Source: Chitinivibrionales bacterium
GTDB taxonomy: Bacteria > Fibrobacterota > Chitinivibrionia > Chitinivibrionales > WJKA01
Direction: 5' to 3'
Length of the DNA: 64,000 bases
NCBI GenBank assembly: GCA_014728215.1
Contig: WJLZ01000126.1
Coordinates: 1 to 64,000 of the forward strand
In this document: positions 26,527 through 36,912 of the stretch, piece by piece
How positions within the stretch are numbered: position 1 is the first letter of the stretch
How the letters are laid out: the number at the start of each line of letters is the position of its first letter
Made by a program: the position numbers and the translations under genes
The notes under the pieces: model-generated
Seen by the model: the letters and a program-made list of their open reading frames with translations, nothing else
What the model was told of the DNA's origin: nothing
Databases searched by the model: none

Positions 26527-29500
26527 ATGCCCCAAAAGAAACATACATGCAAAACCTTTTCTCACACCTGTCCTGGGGTCAGAGTGGTGAAAGGTACTTT
26601 TGGTGATGATCCGGCGAGTAATCTCACTGCCTATGCTGTAGAGAATCTTGGTCCGGAACTGAAGAAAGAAATCGACCGCCTTGCTGGCTCCTTTATGAAT
26701 AGTATGGAGAAAAACACGCCGCTCCATCTGGAATTCAACACGATTATACCCCGTATCCCGCCTGCGCACCGTGATAACATTGAAGCACTGATCAGAGATC
26801 TTGAAGTTGCTTTTCTTCACCGGCGATACGAAATGCTTCGCCTTGTTTTAAAAGACCCCCTTCCCTACGATCACCTTGTCGTGATGCTTGACAGATATTG
26901 TCTTGAACAGACCTGGGTATCGGACCCCGAAATACCCAGAATCGCTGCCCGGATTGTGGTGGGACATATAAGTCAATGGCGACTCATGTGTCTTCTTCAC
27001 GACAAAATGCGGGGGCATATCGAGCACCTGTCCCAAGCATCATCGATTACCGCCGCCGACATGAAACACACTTTTTCGTGGCTTGGAAGGCTGATGATTT
27101 TTCTTCGCTGGGTCCCCTATGAATGGGTTGAAGAAATCCTTCTCGAAATTATCGATAAAATACGCCTTAAAAGCTCTGTCGATGAAATCCGGCTGTGTAC
27201 CTCAGTGCTTCGTGCGTTCTTCTGCCGACCCAACATCAGCCTTAAGTCGGTAACTCACTTGTGTGATAATCTCCTTGATCGATTCCAGGATAAGCTGCCT
27301 TCCTCACTGCACCCCTTGCTCCGGGCAATTCTTGTTTCGGGTGGTGACGAATGCCGTCGATTTCTCGAACAGCAGGTGTATCGGAACCCTCAGCGCTACT
27401 GCACTCCTTTCTTTTTCGAAACCATGGCCCTGATCGACAAGGCTGAGACAGCGCGCCTGCTCTGCAGTGCCACAGATCACATTCTCACCTTTATCGATAA
27501 GGTAACCTATATTAACCTCCTTGCAGGAACCGGTGAGCGTACCGATTTTGTCGCAGATCAGTTGACTGCATTCTGGGATGATAACAATCTCGATATCAAA
27601 CTTGCCATTCTCAAAGCAATCGATAAACTTCACTGCCCCCGAACATGTTCATTTTTCATTAAAAAACTCGATCGGGAAGATAACACCCGGTTTCAGCTTC
27701 TCATGCTCGATACGATTGCCGCATCGGGGCGGTTCGATGAACTCATGAAGCTGCCGGGGAAACTGGCCGGTGGCCATCCGGTCCTCTATTTTCATATCAT
27801 TGACCTGTGTCATCGTACGCTCCTGTCCGAACCTGCCCTACTCACCAAATTGAAAAACTACACCCTGCTCATGCACTTCGAAATCGCCAGGGTCCAAATA
27901 TATATGCTCTACCGCTTTCTCTTTAATTTCCAGGTCCTGATCGAAAAGGTCCGCTTTTTTGTTGAGAAAGCGGATGCGCTCGAAATCGATGTGACATTCG
28001 ACAAGGAAAGCGGTTTTGTTCCCCTGGTTGATATGAAAGTTCCAGCAGCAAAAAGACGAAGACTGAATACCAGAGATTTCAAAAATCTCCTCGAAGAAAT
28101 AACGCGCCTCAACTTTCGCCATGTGCAAAGCATGGCACTGCGCGAACGGCTGGGCGATATCCTGGATTTTGCATCAGATTTCAACCCCCGCTATTCCGAT
28201 GATATCTTCGGTCGGGCAAAGGCGAAATTCGTACGCGCAAAGGTGCTCCACAAAGATGATTTCACCTGTTTTCGGGCCCCGAAAGAAACGAGTGTTCAAC
28301 AACAATGCAATGATTTACTGGAGCGAACCGGCAACTCGATCGCGATGGTCCAGGAATACTTTCTTTTCAAGGAATGGTTTGTCCGTCGGGCCCCCTTTGT
28401 GCTTCATGATGGTCTCTTTGGTTTGATCGAGAAAATCCGGCGGGGTGACGAACTCCATTTTAATCCGGATGCTTTTTTGGAGGATGATGTCAAAAAGGAT
28501 CTTCGAGAAATCTTTTATATCTTCTATGAATGTACCAAACAGGGAGTCTATCTTACCGACACACTGCTCGATTTTTTACGACAATGGCCTGCCCGGGAAA
28601 TTCCCGATCATGTCTGGAAAGACCTGACTCACCGGCGGTCACAGATAGCGCGGGAAGAAATGGTGTTTGACCCCCACCATACTTTCGACCGGCACCTTCA
28701 GTTTACAACCTTTGCCCATCGATACCGCTACGGTAAAGAATCGGTCGACAGACCATCGATAATCTACCTCTGGCTGAAATTCGAACAGGCATCGGAACAA
28801 CTGAAACAGAAGCTTTCCCCCCGCGGCTGGCCCGCGCTTCCACCCCACGGGGAAATGAGAACGACTATCGGTCCACTGGTGAAAAAAATGTATGTTCAGC
28901 AAATCGACGATGCCTGTGCGTTGTATGATTTTCTCATGCCGATCTACAAACGGTTTCATCCTTTGGGCATACGGATACGGATCATTCCCAATATTACCTA
29001 TGGACTCTTTTGTCTGGCGCCGATCCTTATGGATCTTATTACAAAAGGCGTCCATGTCTCCCTGGCCGGAATCTCATCCCGCTATTGCGACGACATGAAT
29101 ATCAGTGAGTTCAAACTCCGCCATGACGCCCTCTATCCTGTCAAGCCCTATCCATTCAGCACCGCAAGTAACTATGGAACACTCAATCACGACCGGATTC
29201 TGATCGTTATTGACGGCACGATGGAACCGGTACATCGTCAGCACCCTCGAAAAATAAGGCTTCCCATGGCTCACCGGGGCTATTGTAACCATATTGCAGC
29301 GGTAAACTATGTACGGAGTAAATACGGATATGAAATGAATAATCCCTGCAGAGATGTGGCCTCCTCCCTCGGATTGAGCGAGCGGTATGTGCGTAATCTT
29401 GTTCGTACGGTTAATTTCGAGCAGACCGTCAACAGCCTGCTGCAGAACTTCGATAAAAAGGAGTTGAAACGGTTTCACCGGAAAACCGGTACCGGACGGA

Positions 29501-29799
29501 CCTATTATACCTTTTCCCAATGGAACCCGGACGGTTACAGTGCCCTGACCGGCTCCCGTGGCTTTGGAGAACGGGAAATCCCCTGTGCGAAACCGGAAAG
29601 TATAACCTGCCCCACACTTCTCTTTATCAGCATGAATGGATTCTCCAAAAAGGATGCAATCCCCGCCTATTTCGATAACAACCCTGAAGTCGAAAAGTCC
29701 AGAATCATCATCGGACCCTACGGAGTAAACCTCGATACCGGATGGCCCTGGAAAGGGAAGGGTATTGTGGTGAAATTTCCTGAGGGGGAGAATCGATGA
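26527..29799 (+). CDS. 1090-residue protein of unknown function
   Basis: One uninterrupted frame with normal codon use, so a real gene. No signal peptide or membrane helix. Residues 1-500 are strongly alpha-helical and look like HEAT/ARM-type repeats (paired helices about 35-40 residues apart). Residues 500-800 continue helical with basic patches (AAKRRRLNTRDF). The last 250 residues look like an alpha/beta domain with DRILIVIDGTMEP near residue 896 and a conserved-looking HRGYCNHIAAVNYVRSKYGY. The final TLLFISMNGFS...IIIGPYGVN adds further strands. I do not recognise it. There is no Shine-Dalgarno at the ATG (GTG at 26587 possible). Heptamer repeats flank it on both sides. Confidence 0.75.
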   Translation: MPQKKHTCKTFSHTCPGVRVVKGTFGDDPASNLTAYAVENLGPELKKEIDRLAGSFMNSMEKNTPLHLEFNTIIPRIPPAHRDNIEALIRDLEVAFLHRRYEMLRLVLKDPLPYDHLVVMLDRYCLEQTWVSDPEIPRIAARIVVGHISQWRLMCLLHDKMRGHIEHLSQASSITAADMKHTFSWLGRLMIFLRWVPYEWVEEILLEIIDKIRLKSSVDEIRLCTSVLRAFFCRPNISLKSVTHLCDNLLDRFQDKLPSSLHPLLRAILVSGGDECRRFLEQQVYRNPQRYCTPFFFETMALIDKAETARLLCSATDHILTFIDKVTYINLLAGTGERTDFVADQLTAFWDDNNLDIKLAILKAIDKLHCPRTCSFFIKKLDREDNTRFQLLMLDTIAASGRFDELMKLPGKLAGGHPVLYFHIIDLCHRTLLSEPALLTKLKNYTLLMHFEIARVQIYMLYRFLFNFQVLIEKVRFFVEKADALEIDVTFDKESGFVPLVDMKVPAAKRRRLNTRDFKNLLEEITRLNFRHVQSMALRERLGDILDFASDFNPRYSDDIFGRAKAKFVRAKVLHKDDFTCFRAPKETSVQQQCNDLLERTGNSIAMVQEYFLFKEWFVRRAPFVLHDGLFGLIEKIRRGDELHFNPDAFLEDDVKKDLREIFYIFYECTKQGVYLTDTLLDFLRQWPAREIPDHVWKDLTHRRSQIAREEMVFDPHHTFDRHLQFTTFAHRYRYGKESVDRPSIIYLWLKFEQASEQLKQKLSPRGWPALPPHGEMRTTIGPLVKKMYVQQIDDACALYDFLMPIYKRFHPLGIRIRIIPNITYGLFCLAPILMDLITKGVHVSLAGISSRYCDDMNISEFKLRHDALYPVKPYPFSTASNYGTLNHDRILIVIDGTMEPVHRQHPRKIRLPMAHRGYCNHIAAVNYVRSKYGYEMNNPCRDVASSLGLSERYVRNLVRTVNFEQTVNSLLQNFDKKELKRFHRKTGTGRTYYTFSQWNPDGYSALTGSRGFGEREIPCAKPESITCPTLLFISMNGFSKKDAIPAYFDNNPEVEKSRIIIGPYGVNLDTGWPWKGKGIVVKFPEGENR

Positions 29800-29819
29800 G
29801 TTGAGGTTGAGATTAAGCA

Positions 29820-29850
29820 AAGGTAGTGACTTTCAACTTTCAACATTTTT
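29820..29850. repeat. Heptamer repeat run (ACTTTCA/ACTTTCA)
   Basis: GACTTTCAACTTTCAAC is preceded by GTTGAGGTTGAGATT at the stop of the 1090-residue gene, so both orientations of the repeat class sit back to back. Confidence 0.55.
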
Positions 29851-29897
29851 CCCCTCTCCCCTCGCCTCAGGGGGGTGCAATCAATTAGTTTTAACGC

Positions 29898-31230
<1,333 letters not shown>

Positions 31231-31266
31231 AACCGCTCTACTGCATTTGTACAGAAAGTAACATTC

Positions 31267-31305
31267 AAAAGGGAGATTACCGTTTTTCTGTAGTCTCCTT
31301 TTTTC
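31267..31305 (+). terminator. Rho-independent terminator of eno
   Basis: A 14-bp stem with two G-T pairs (31267-31280 with 31290-31303), nine-base loop, followed by a T run, 37 bases after the enolase stop. Confidence 0.8.
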
Positions 31306-31349
31306 ATTTTTAATGCCGCAATCGCACGTTCAATTAGTTCCAGACTCAC

Positions 31350-31685
31350 TTATACCGTTGGTGAAAGAGCCGACCGGGGTTTTCTTCCGAACAATTCTTC
31401 ATACTCTCCAGGCAGATGGGAAAGAACATCGTTAATTTCGCCTTGAGATATGGCTTTCTTAAGCTCATCCATAACAACACGTGAACGATGAACGGCTTCG
31501 CCATATCGAACTCCTGTTCGGGCGCCGACCCGGTTGTAAAACTCCTCAAGATTAAAATATTCGCTGTTTTTCTCCTCAAGCAAAAAGGGTTTCAAACGAT
31601 TTGGCAACTGGGCCGCCAACAGGCTGCACTCCTTACGACCAAGTCGCTCCCGTAATGTATGAAATACCGATGCCGGTGATCTCAA
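31350..31685 (-). CDS. DUF2267 domain protein with missing or unclear 5' end
   Basis: The sequence from VFHTLRERLG through the following LLAAQLPNRLKPFLL to LPGEYEELFG matches the DUF2267 family (about 130-140 residues, helical, unknown function). The first 30 or so residues of the family are not found. Going upstream on this strand the frame runs straight into the antisense of the pgk N-terminus. The only nearby start codon is a TTG at 31685 with no good ribosome site. The gene therefore seems cut at its 5' end at the junction near 31660-31680. It may be a pseudogene. Confidence 0.6.
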   Translation of the reverse strand: MRSPASVFHTLRERLGRKECSLLAAQLPNRLKPFLLEEKNSEYFNLEEFYNRVGARTGVRYGEAVHRSRVVMDELKKAISQGEINDVLSHLPGEYEELFGRKPRSALSPTV

Positions 31686-32850
31686 AGGAAAACGAGTCCT
31701 GATACGTACCGATTTGAATGTTCCAATGCATGAAGGCACTGTTACGGATGATACGCGCATCCACGCAAGCCTTCCCACCCTCAACTATCTTCGGGAACAG
31801 CAGGCACGATGTATAGTCTGTTCCCATGCCGGACGGCCAAAAGGTGAAGTGCGTGAGGAGCTGCGTCTTGATCCGGTACGCGATCGCCTTTCCGAACTAC
31901 TGGGTGTCGAGGTTAAAAAGACCGGTGACTGTATTGGTGATGAGGTAAACAAAGCCGTGGAGCAACTACTGCCTGGTGAAGTACTTCTTTTGGAAAATAC
32001 CCGGTTTCATCCTGAAGAGAAAAAGAATGATCCCGATTTTGCCCGCAAGCTTTCGGAGCACGGAGAAATATTTGTCAATGATGCCTTTGCAAGCGCACAC
32101 CGTGCCCATGCTTCCACCGAAGGAGTTGCTCATTATCTCCCCTCTTATGCAGGTCTGCTGATGATGAAAGAGTTGGAGGTCTTGTCATCGTTACTGCAAA
32201 ATCCTGATCATCCCTCTATCGCAATTATGGGTGGAGCCAAAGCGGCTGACAAAATCGGTGTTATCAGTCGTCTCCTGCCGGATATAGACATGCTTCTGGT
32301 CGGCGGTGTTCCTGCAACAACACTCATGAAAGCAAAGGGTATGGAAATCGGCGTCTCCATTGTCGATAACGATGCCCTCGATGATGCGCGGTCGTTGATC
32401 GAAAAGGCAGGCAATAAGCTGGTTATGCCGATCGATGTGTTAGTCACCACCGATATTTCTGTCTATGGGGAAGCGGAAATGCATCAGGTTACCGATGTTC
32501 CCCTTTCTACCAGCATTATCGATATCGGCGCGGAAACCAGTGCAATGTACAAGAAGAAACTCGAAAAAGCCGGAACCGTCGTATGGAACGGTCCTCTGGG
32601 GATTGCCGAAATCGAGCAATTTGCCCAGGGAACCCTGAAAATCATGAACAAACTTTCGGAAATCGATGCCACGGTGGTTGTTGGCGGGGGCGATACGGTT
32701 GCGGTTATTCAGAAGGCCGGTAAAAAAGATGCTTTCACCCATGTCTCAACCGGCGGCGATGCTTTTCTGGAGTTTCTTGAAGGAAAGGAACTCCCCGGCA
32801 TAGCGGTATTACAAGGTGAGTTTGCCGAAGCTGCCTATGGGCAGGTGTGA
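31663..32850 (+). CDS. pgk: Phosphoglycerate kinase, start codon lost or out of frame
   Basis: The frame encodes DLKGKRVLIRTDLNVPM from about 31678 and then the whole PGK protein: TDDTRIHASLP, CSHAGRPKG, LLLENTRFHPEE, GGAKAADKIGVI and the ATP-site GGGDTVAVI. This frame has TGA at 31660-31662 and no ATG, GTG or TTG until TTG at 31714. That start would remove the first core strand and its substrate-binding Asp and Arg. An ATG at 31659 (ATGAAAT...) would fit if one T were removed (MKTDAGDLKGKRV). So the 5' end is frameshifted, truncated or mis-assembled. It makes ATP from 1,3-bisphosphoglycerate. Confidence 0.85.
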   Translation, partial: NTDAGDLKGKRVLIRTDLNVPMHEGTVTDDTRIHASLPTLNYLREQQARCIVCSHAGRPKGEVREELRLDPVRDRLSELLGVEVKKTGDCIGDEVNKAVEQLLPGEVLLLENTRFHPEEKKNDPDFARKLSEHGEIFVNDAFASAHRAHASTEGVAHYLPSYAGLLMMKELEVLSSLLQNPDHPSIAIMGGAKAADKIGVISRLLPDIDMLLVGGVPATTLMKAKGMEIGVSIVDNDALDDARSLIEKAGNKLVMPIDVLVTTDISVYGEAEMHQVTDVPLSTSIIDIGAETSAMYKKKLEKAGTVVWNGPLGIAEIEQFAQGTLKIMNKLSEIDATVVVGGGDTVAVIQKAGKKDAFTHVSTGGDAFLEFLEGKELPGIAVLQGEFAEAAYGQV

Positions 32851-32862
32851 GAAAAATGTAAT

Positions 32863-32889
32863 GGAGTATTGGAAAACTCCCAATACTCC
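32863..32889. terminator. Hairpin between convergent pgk and esterase genes
   Basis: A perfect 10-bp stem, GGAGTATTGG with CCAATACTCC, and a 7-base loop, 13 bases after the pgk stop. No T run follows. The arms belong to the TACTCCA repeat class also seen at 8013-8045 and 50950-50975, so this may be a repeat serving as a terminator. Confidence 0.5.
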
Positions 32890-32905
32890 ACTACTCCAAT
32901 TCTTC

Positions 32906-34243
32906 TTACAATCCCCCCGCCCCATAGGTCTGCGGTAATTCCCCGGCCTGCCATTGTTCGGTTAATTCCAGCGGTTCAAGAGCATGGGTGTTGTCGATGT
33001 GGATTACCATATCAAACTGTTGGGGCAATGTTACCTCAAAATAATGACTCACCCGTTCAGTTTCCGGCATATAAATAACACCGATAGCCCGCTCCAGACG
33101 GGAGCGCATCAGGGCTTCACGCAACTTCTCGTTTCCCTGTTTGAGCAGCAATGCAAAGGAATTGTATTCTGCACGATGTAAGATATTCTCATAACTCTCT
33201 TGCAAGGATGGACTGATGGTTTTCCGTTGCACCAGACCGCCCCAGCGACTTGCTGCCGAGACAGTGCCGGTGTGGGTGGTAAAACCGATCGACAGGGATC
33301 GATTGCCGTATCGCTCCCGCATAAGTTGACCGATATTAATTTGACCACGAGAGGACATCTCGGTAGCCCGGGAATCACCGATATGAGAATTGTGAGCCCA
33401 TATAACCATTTTAGGTTCACGTCTCTTTCGGATATGATCGGTCAGTGCTTCCGCTATCTCCATCATGTGACGGTCCCGCATATTCCAGGTCGATACCCGG
33501 CCGCCAAACATGGCCCTGAAGTACCCTTCGGAATTCAATGCAACCTTTGCGCTCTGCTCTGCAAAAAACTGTTCATCTTCTGCAATCAATCCATTCCTGC
33601 TGATATATTCCAGTGATTGACGCTGGAGGTCTTGCAACTGACGAAGGGCTTCTTCCCGGCAATTTTCACTTACATAGCTCATAGCCATCCCATAGCTTTC
33701 TTCTTCACGACCGTATTGTTCAAAACAGGAATATCGTTTGCGTGCCTTTTCGGCCGCATCAGGATCGACCTGGTCTAAGTACCTGATTACGGAATCGATC
33801 GATCCGTAGAGACTGTACAGATCCAGTCCGTAAAACCCGGCCATCTCATAGGGCGGTTTTCCCCGATTATATTCCCGAAGGAAACCGATAAAATCGACAA
33901 CGTCTATATTGCGCCACATCCAGGCAGGAAAACGTTTGAAATCCTGAAGTGAATCGATCGCCTCGAGATCATCGCTGCGGTGCTTTACATATCGGTTGAC
34001 ACGGTACGCGTCCGGCCAGTCGGCCTCAACAGCCACTGCATTAAATCCATGCTCTGCAATCAACCGGGCAGTCAACTCGGCCCGAATCCGGTAAAATTCA
34101 TGCGTCCCATGCGAGGCTTCGCCAATAAGAACATATCGTGAACTGTGTGCCTGTGCAAGTATTTCGTCATAATCGCCGGTAACCCCGATAAAAGGCAATG
34201 CCTCACGATTAATCGAATCATAAATCTGTAATTCGCTGTTCAT
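32906..34243 (-). CDS. Erythromycin-esterase-family protein
   Basis: 445 residues from the ATG at 34243, which has GGAGG six bases upstream (the upstream in-frame ATG overlaps that site). GEASHGTHEFYRIRAEL near residues 41-57 carries the Glu and His of the EreA/EreC active site, and WAHNSHIGD carries the second catalytic His. Known members hydrolyse macrolide lactones, but most environmental relatives have other or unknown substrates, so resistance should not be assumed. It stands alone on the minus strand. Confidence 0.8.
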   Translation of the reverse strand: MNSELQIYDSINREALPFIGVTGDYDEILAQAHSSRYVLIGEASHGTHEFYRIRAELTARLIAEHGFNAVAVEADWPDAYRVNRYVKHRSDDLEAIDSLQDFKRFPAWMWRNIDVVDFIGFLREYNRGKPPYEMAGFYGLDLYSLYGSIDSVIRYLDQVDPDAAEKARKRYSCFEQYGREEESYGMAMSYVSENCREEALRQLQDLQRQSLEYISRNGLIAEDEQFFAEQSAKVALNSEGYFRAMFGGRVSTWNMRDRHMMEIAEALTDHIRKRREPKMVIWAHNSHIGDSRATEMSSRGQINIGQLMRERYGNRSLSIGFTTHTGTVSAASRWGGLVQRKTISPSLQESYENILHRAEYNSFALLLKQGNEKLREALMRSRLERAIGVIYMPETERVSHYFEVTLPQQFDMVIHIDNTHALEPLELTEQWQAGELPQTYGAGGL

Positions 34244-34368
34244 ACAATCCTCCATCGTAATATCATGTTTTCAACAATCAAGCGTTCCGGAATGATGCCT
34301 CTAAAAAGCGCAAATCACATGCCATTCTACACTCCGAAACCTCTTCATTTGTTAATCGTCCCGGATCG

Positions 34369-34397
34369 TTGTGGCATTATAATTGATGGAGTATAAT
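34369..34397 (+). promoter_or_regulatory. Candidate sigma70-type promoter for the half-Mth938 ORF
   Basis: TTGTGG at 34369-34374 and TATAAT at 34392-34397, 17 bases apart. A second TATAAT lies at 34378-34383. The predicted transcript start is within about 10 bases of the ATG at 34413. Confidence 0.45.
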
Positions 34398-34412
34398 TAA
34401 ACCTCATATTTT

Positions 34413-34598
34413 ATGGGGAAAAGGTTAATAATCGGCACCGGCGCCGACGCGCAGCTACCGGTCATGAAAGAGGTTGAAGAAAAGGCAAACCGAAAGGGTG
34501 TTGAGCTGATTGCCGTTCCCACCAGAGAAGCATGTGAAATGATCAGTCGGGAGAAAAAAGAAAAAGGTATCAACGCAATCATTCATGTAACCTGCTGA
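34413..34598 (+). CDS. Half-length Mth938-domain protein, possibly leaderless
   Basis: 61 residues. RLIIGTGADAQLPV at the start and INAIIHVTC at the end match the second half of the Mth938/DUF498 fold, whose normal length is about 110-120 residues; the first half is absent. TAA lies in frame 13 bases upstream, so the frame cannot be extended. There is no Shine-Dalgarno, and the promoter at 34369-34397 places the transcript start almost on the ATG, so translation may be leaderless. Either a decayed remnant or a true mini-protein. Confidence 0.55.
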   Translation: MGKRLIIGTGADAQLPVMKEVEEKANRKGVELIAVPTREACEMISREKKEKGINAIIHVTC

Positions 34599-34612
34599 TT
34601 CGTTCATGATTC

Positions 34613-35320
34613 TCAGAACTGAATACCGATAAAAAAGCCGGGCCACTTTTTCTTCCAGGTCCTCCCCTGCCGTATCGATTCTGCATTCCAGTGGGGTGCA
34701 TAGAGCGTAGGACTTGAACCGGTAATATTGCTCCATGAAACACCGGCGAAAAAATTCATATGCGAATTGATTTTCCATTCGCCCGAAAGACGGATACGGG
34801 TAATAAAATCGAGCTTGTCGAGCTCGAGCTTCTCTACATTAAGTGCCTGCGTGAGCAAATCGACATTGAGACAGAAACCAGGAAGGGAAATGTCTTTTCC
34901 AATGCCATACCCTACAGAAAAACATCGATTGGTTTTTGATGGTATAATTCCGGCGGTAAAAAGTGAATAACAGCGGGAATGAGGAACCCGTAATCCAAGA
35001 TTCATCATTCCGACCTCATCCAGCCAGGTCTGGCTATGAGAACCCACCCATTTCCCGAAGGTAATAAATGAAGGAGGGACATCGATAACTTTTCTGTCGG
35101 ATGGACTCTTTTTCCTGTCTTCAAAGGGTAATGAAAGCGGAACAGGGGAATCGGACAAAGATCTGTTCACGACAGAGGAATCAGAAAGTGGACCGTCAGG
35201 CTTACTGTCATTAAAATCCATTGCCAATCCTGAAACAACTAAAATTATCAGAATAAAAAGGGATTCGTATCCACACGTGCTCTTTTGGCGTGACGTTGAG
35301 AAGAGAAATGGAAAAAGCAT
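34613..35320 (-). CDS. Predicted outer-membrane/exported protein of unknown function
   Basis: 235 residues. A hydrophobic segment near residues 20-33 (LFILIILVVSGLAM) acts as signal or anchor; a low-complexity Ser/Pro/Asp stretch follows to residue 80. The last 140 residues alternate as beta strands (INSHMNFFAGVSWSNITG, PGFFIGIQF at the end), like a small barrel. An internal start is possible. It ends 14 bases from the stop of the converging Mth938 ORF. I do not recognise the family. Confidence 0.55.
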   Translation of the reverse strand: MLFPFLFSTSRQKSTCGYESLFILIILVVSGLAMDFNDSKPDGPLSDSSVVNRSLSDSPVPLSLPFEDRKKSPSDRKVIDVPPSFITFGKWVGSHSQTWLDEVGMMNLGLRVPHSRCYSLFTAGIIPSKTNRCFSVGYGIGKDISLPGFCLNVDLLTQALNVEKLELDKLDFITRIRLSGEWKINSHMNFFAGVSWSNITGSSPTLYAPHWNAESIRQGRTWKKKWPGFFIGIQF

Positions 35321-35638
35321 GAAAAAGCTTTACAATAATATATACTACAATCACTATGACAGAATTTGCACATGGTACTTTAGCCCTTAAATAGCAGCGC
35401 CATAAATATCACTTCTTAAATTATCCCGCCGGATATGGCCTGCGGCAGGTGCTCATTACCATGTGCTTACAGAATTCATACTACGATTGTGTAATAATAA
35501 TATTGGTTATTCGATTACAAATATGCGGGAAAGGTTATACCCCGATTGGACCTCAAACAACAAAAGCTCCCCCGAAGAAAGACGGGAGAGCTTTTGATTT
35601 ATAATAAAGCGCCTTACTGTGCATGATTGCCGGTTGTG
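35321..35638. other. Gene-free spacer with one terminator
   Basis: 318 AT-rich bases between two minus-strand genes. Apart from the hairpin at 35561-35596 and a short palindrome CCTGCGGCAGG near 35439, I see no coding or RNA feature. Confidence 0.5.
35561..35596 (-). terminator. Terminator of the OMP_b-brl_2 gene
   Basis: CAAAAGCTC at 35561-35569 pairs with GAGCTTTTG at 35588-35596, extended by CCC/GGG inside. On the minus strand the stem ends in a T-rich arm, and it lies 43 bases after the stop of the gene at 35639. Confidence 0.7.
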
Positions 35639-36394
35639 CTACCGTATTGCAATTGAGTATCCTGCCATTACCAATAATGAACTGTTCTTGACTTCCTCGG
35701 CATTATCAGTTAATTCATCAGTATCGAATACATTGACGAAACCTCTCATCCAGCGAGCTTCAAGACCCAGATATCCGGGGCCGAGTTTGAAATCTACACC
35801 AGCGCCAAGGGTTATGCCTGCATCCAGATTCCTGATTTCATCATCAGCATCGTCTTCGGTGCGGAAAGGAGACAGATAACCGAGATTTAAGCCTGCCGGA
35901 ACATTCTGAAGATTATCAACTTCAGAATTCAGCTGAATACTCAGGTGAGGTCCAGCATAGAGATTAGGACGAAGGAAACCGGCAGTGGGTATCTGCAATT
36001 TGAAAAGCACCGGTATTGTCAAATAATCAGTCTTGATCTCGACATCGTCGAATACCTGAGTTCCAACCTGTGCATCGTACCGCTTTCCACTCCGATGATA
36101 GAGAACTTCCGGCTGAATTGCGATATTCCGGCTTAGCATGAATTTTGCCGAAATGCCGCCGGCAACAAAATAGAAATTGTTGTCCGAGAGCACATCAAAG
36201 GCATCGTCTCCGCGCCATTGATTCTCCAGCACATCGATACCGTCACCGGTAATATGGCTTGTAATGAACCCAGCTTTTGCACCGAATTCGAAGTTTACAT
36301 CCCGAAGTCCCTGGGCATAAGCGGTGCCCGACCAGGTGAAAAACATGAAAATACTGAGAGAAAGAATCGCTTTGTTAATACGTGTTAGTTTCAT
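35639..36394 (-). CDS. Outer-membrane beta-barrel protein (OMP_b-brl_2/PorT-like)
   Basis: 251 residues. The signal peptide ends ...TAYAQG. Next comes FEFGAKAGFITSHITGD, the usual opening of OMP_b-brl_2 barrels, then a set of strands including SRNIAIQPEVLYHRSG, YLTIPVLFKLQIP and GLEARWMRGF. It is probably an eight-strand barrel. The ribosome site is perfect (AAGGAGGT, six bases before ATG), which suggests high expression. Single-gene transcript with its own terminator. Confidence 0.8.
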   Translation of the reverse strand: MKLTRINKAILSLSIFMFFTWSGTAYAQGLRDVNFEFGAKAGFITSHITGDGIDVLENQWRGDDAFDVLSDNNFYFVAGGISAKFMLSRNIAIQPEVLYHRSGKRYDAQVGTQVFDDVEIKTDYLTIPVLFKLQIPTAGFLRPNLYAGPHLSIQLNSEVDNLQNVPAGLNLGYLSPFRTEDDADDEIRNLDAGITLGAGVDFKLGPGYLGLEARWMRGFVNVFDTDELTDNAEEVKNSSLLVMAGYSIAIR

Positions 36395-36912
36395 AATTTA
36401 CCTCCTTAATGAAAAATTGATACAACCGGCTGTTTGAGTTACTTCCCTTATCGGGTTGTCATTTTGTCCTCATACACAGTGCACTCCTACATAATGCAAA
36501 ATCAATGCCAACACCCGTACACGAAAGAGAGGGAATTTACAATAGAAAGCAAACATGACACCGCATATTATAGTATACAGGCCCGCGACAGCGAAGGAGT
36601 ACTCTCATCCACAACAGATTCAAGGGGCCATTTTTCGGGATTAAAATGGGTCTAAATGAGGAAAACCGGTTCAACCGAGAACCAGAAAGATGCCCCGGGG
36701 ACAGGATGGCAGTGGCGCTCCAGACCGGTAGTGCCGATCGACCTTGATACAAACCGAAATCGGCAGTTTGACAGATCGAATTATGTTTTCATTTCCGGAA
36801 ATGAATTTGCCATCTTGACAGGAATAAACGGTTTTCGCTGCAGGATTGGTGGCCTGAGCCCGAAAGGAATAAAATAACCGGAACCAGTCACCCCTTCCGG
36901 AGCCAGCCGGAT
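36395..36912. other. 518-base spacer without a supported gene
   Basis: Two back-to-back 73-codon frames (36434-36655 and 36656-36877) are present, but they have no ribosome site, no recognisable domain and lie in different frames. The region should contain the promoter of the OMP gene, but no clear -35/-10 pair was found. Confidence 0.45.

Noticed and set aside
31714-32850. pgk translation starting at TTG 31714
   Set aside because: It would drop the DLKGKRVLIRTD strand, which is encoded in frame just upstream and is needed for substrate binding.
32906-34243. Macrolide-resistance gene
   Set aside because: The esterase family is confirmed by motifs, but most members are not resistance enzymes and nothing here shows the substrate.
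36434-36877. Two adjacent 73-codon plus-strand frames
   Set aside because: Different frames, no ribosome site, no similarity that I can recognise; treated as spacer.
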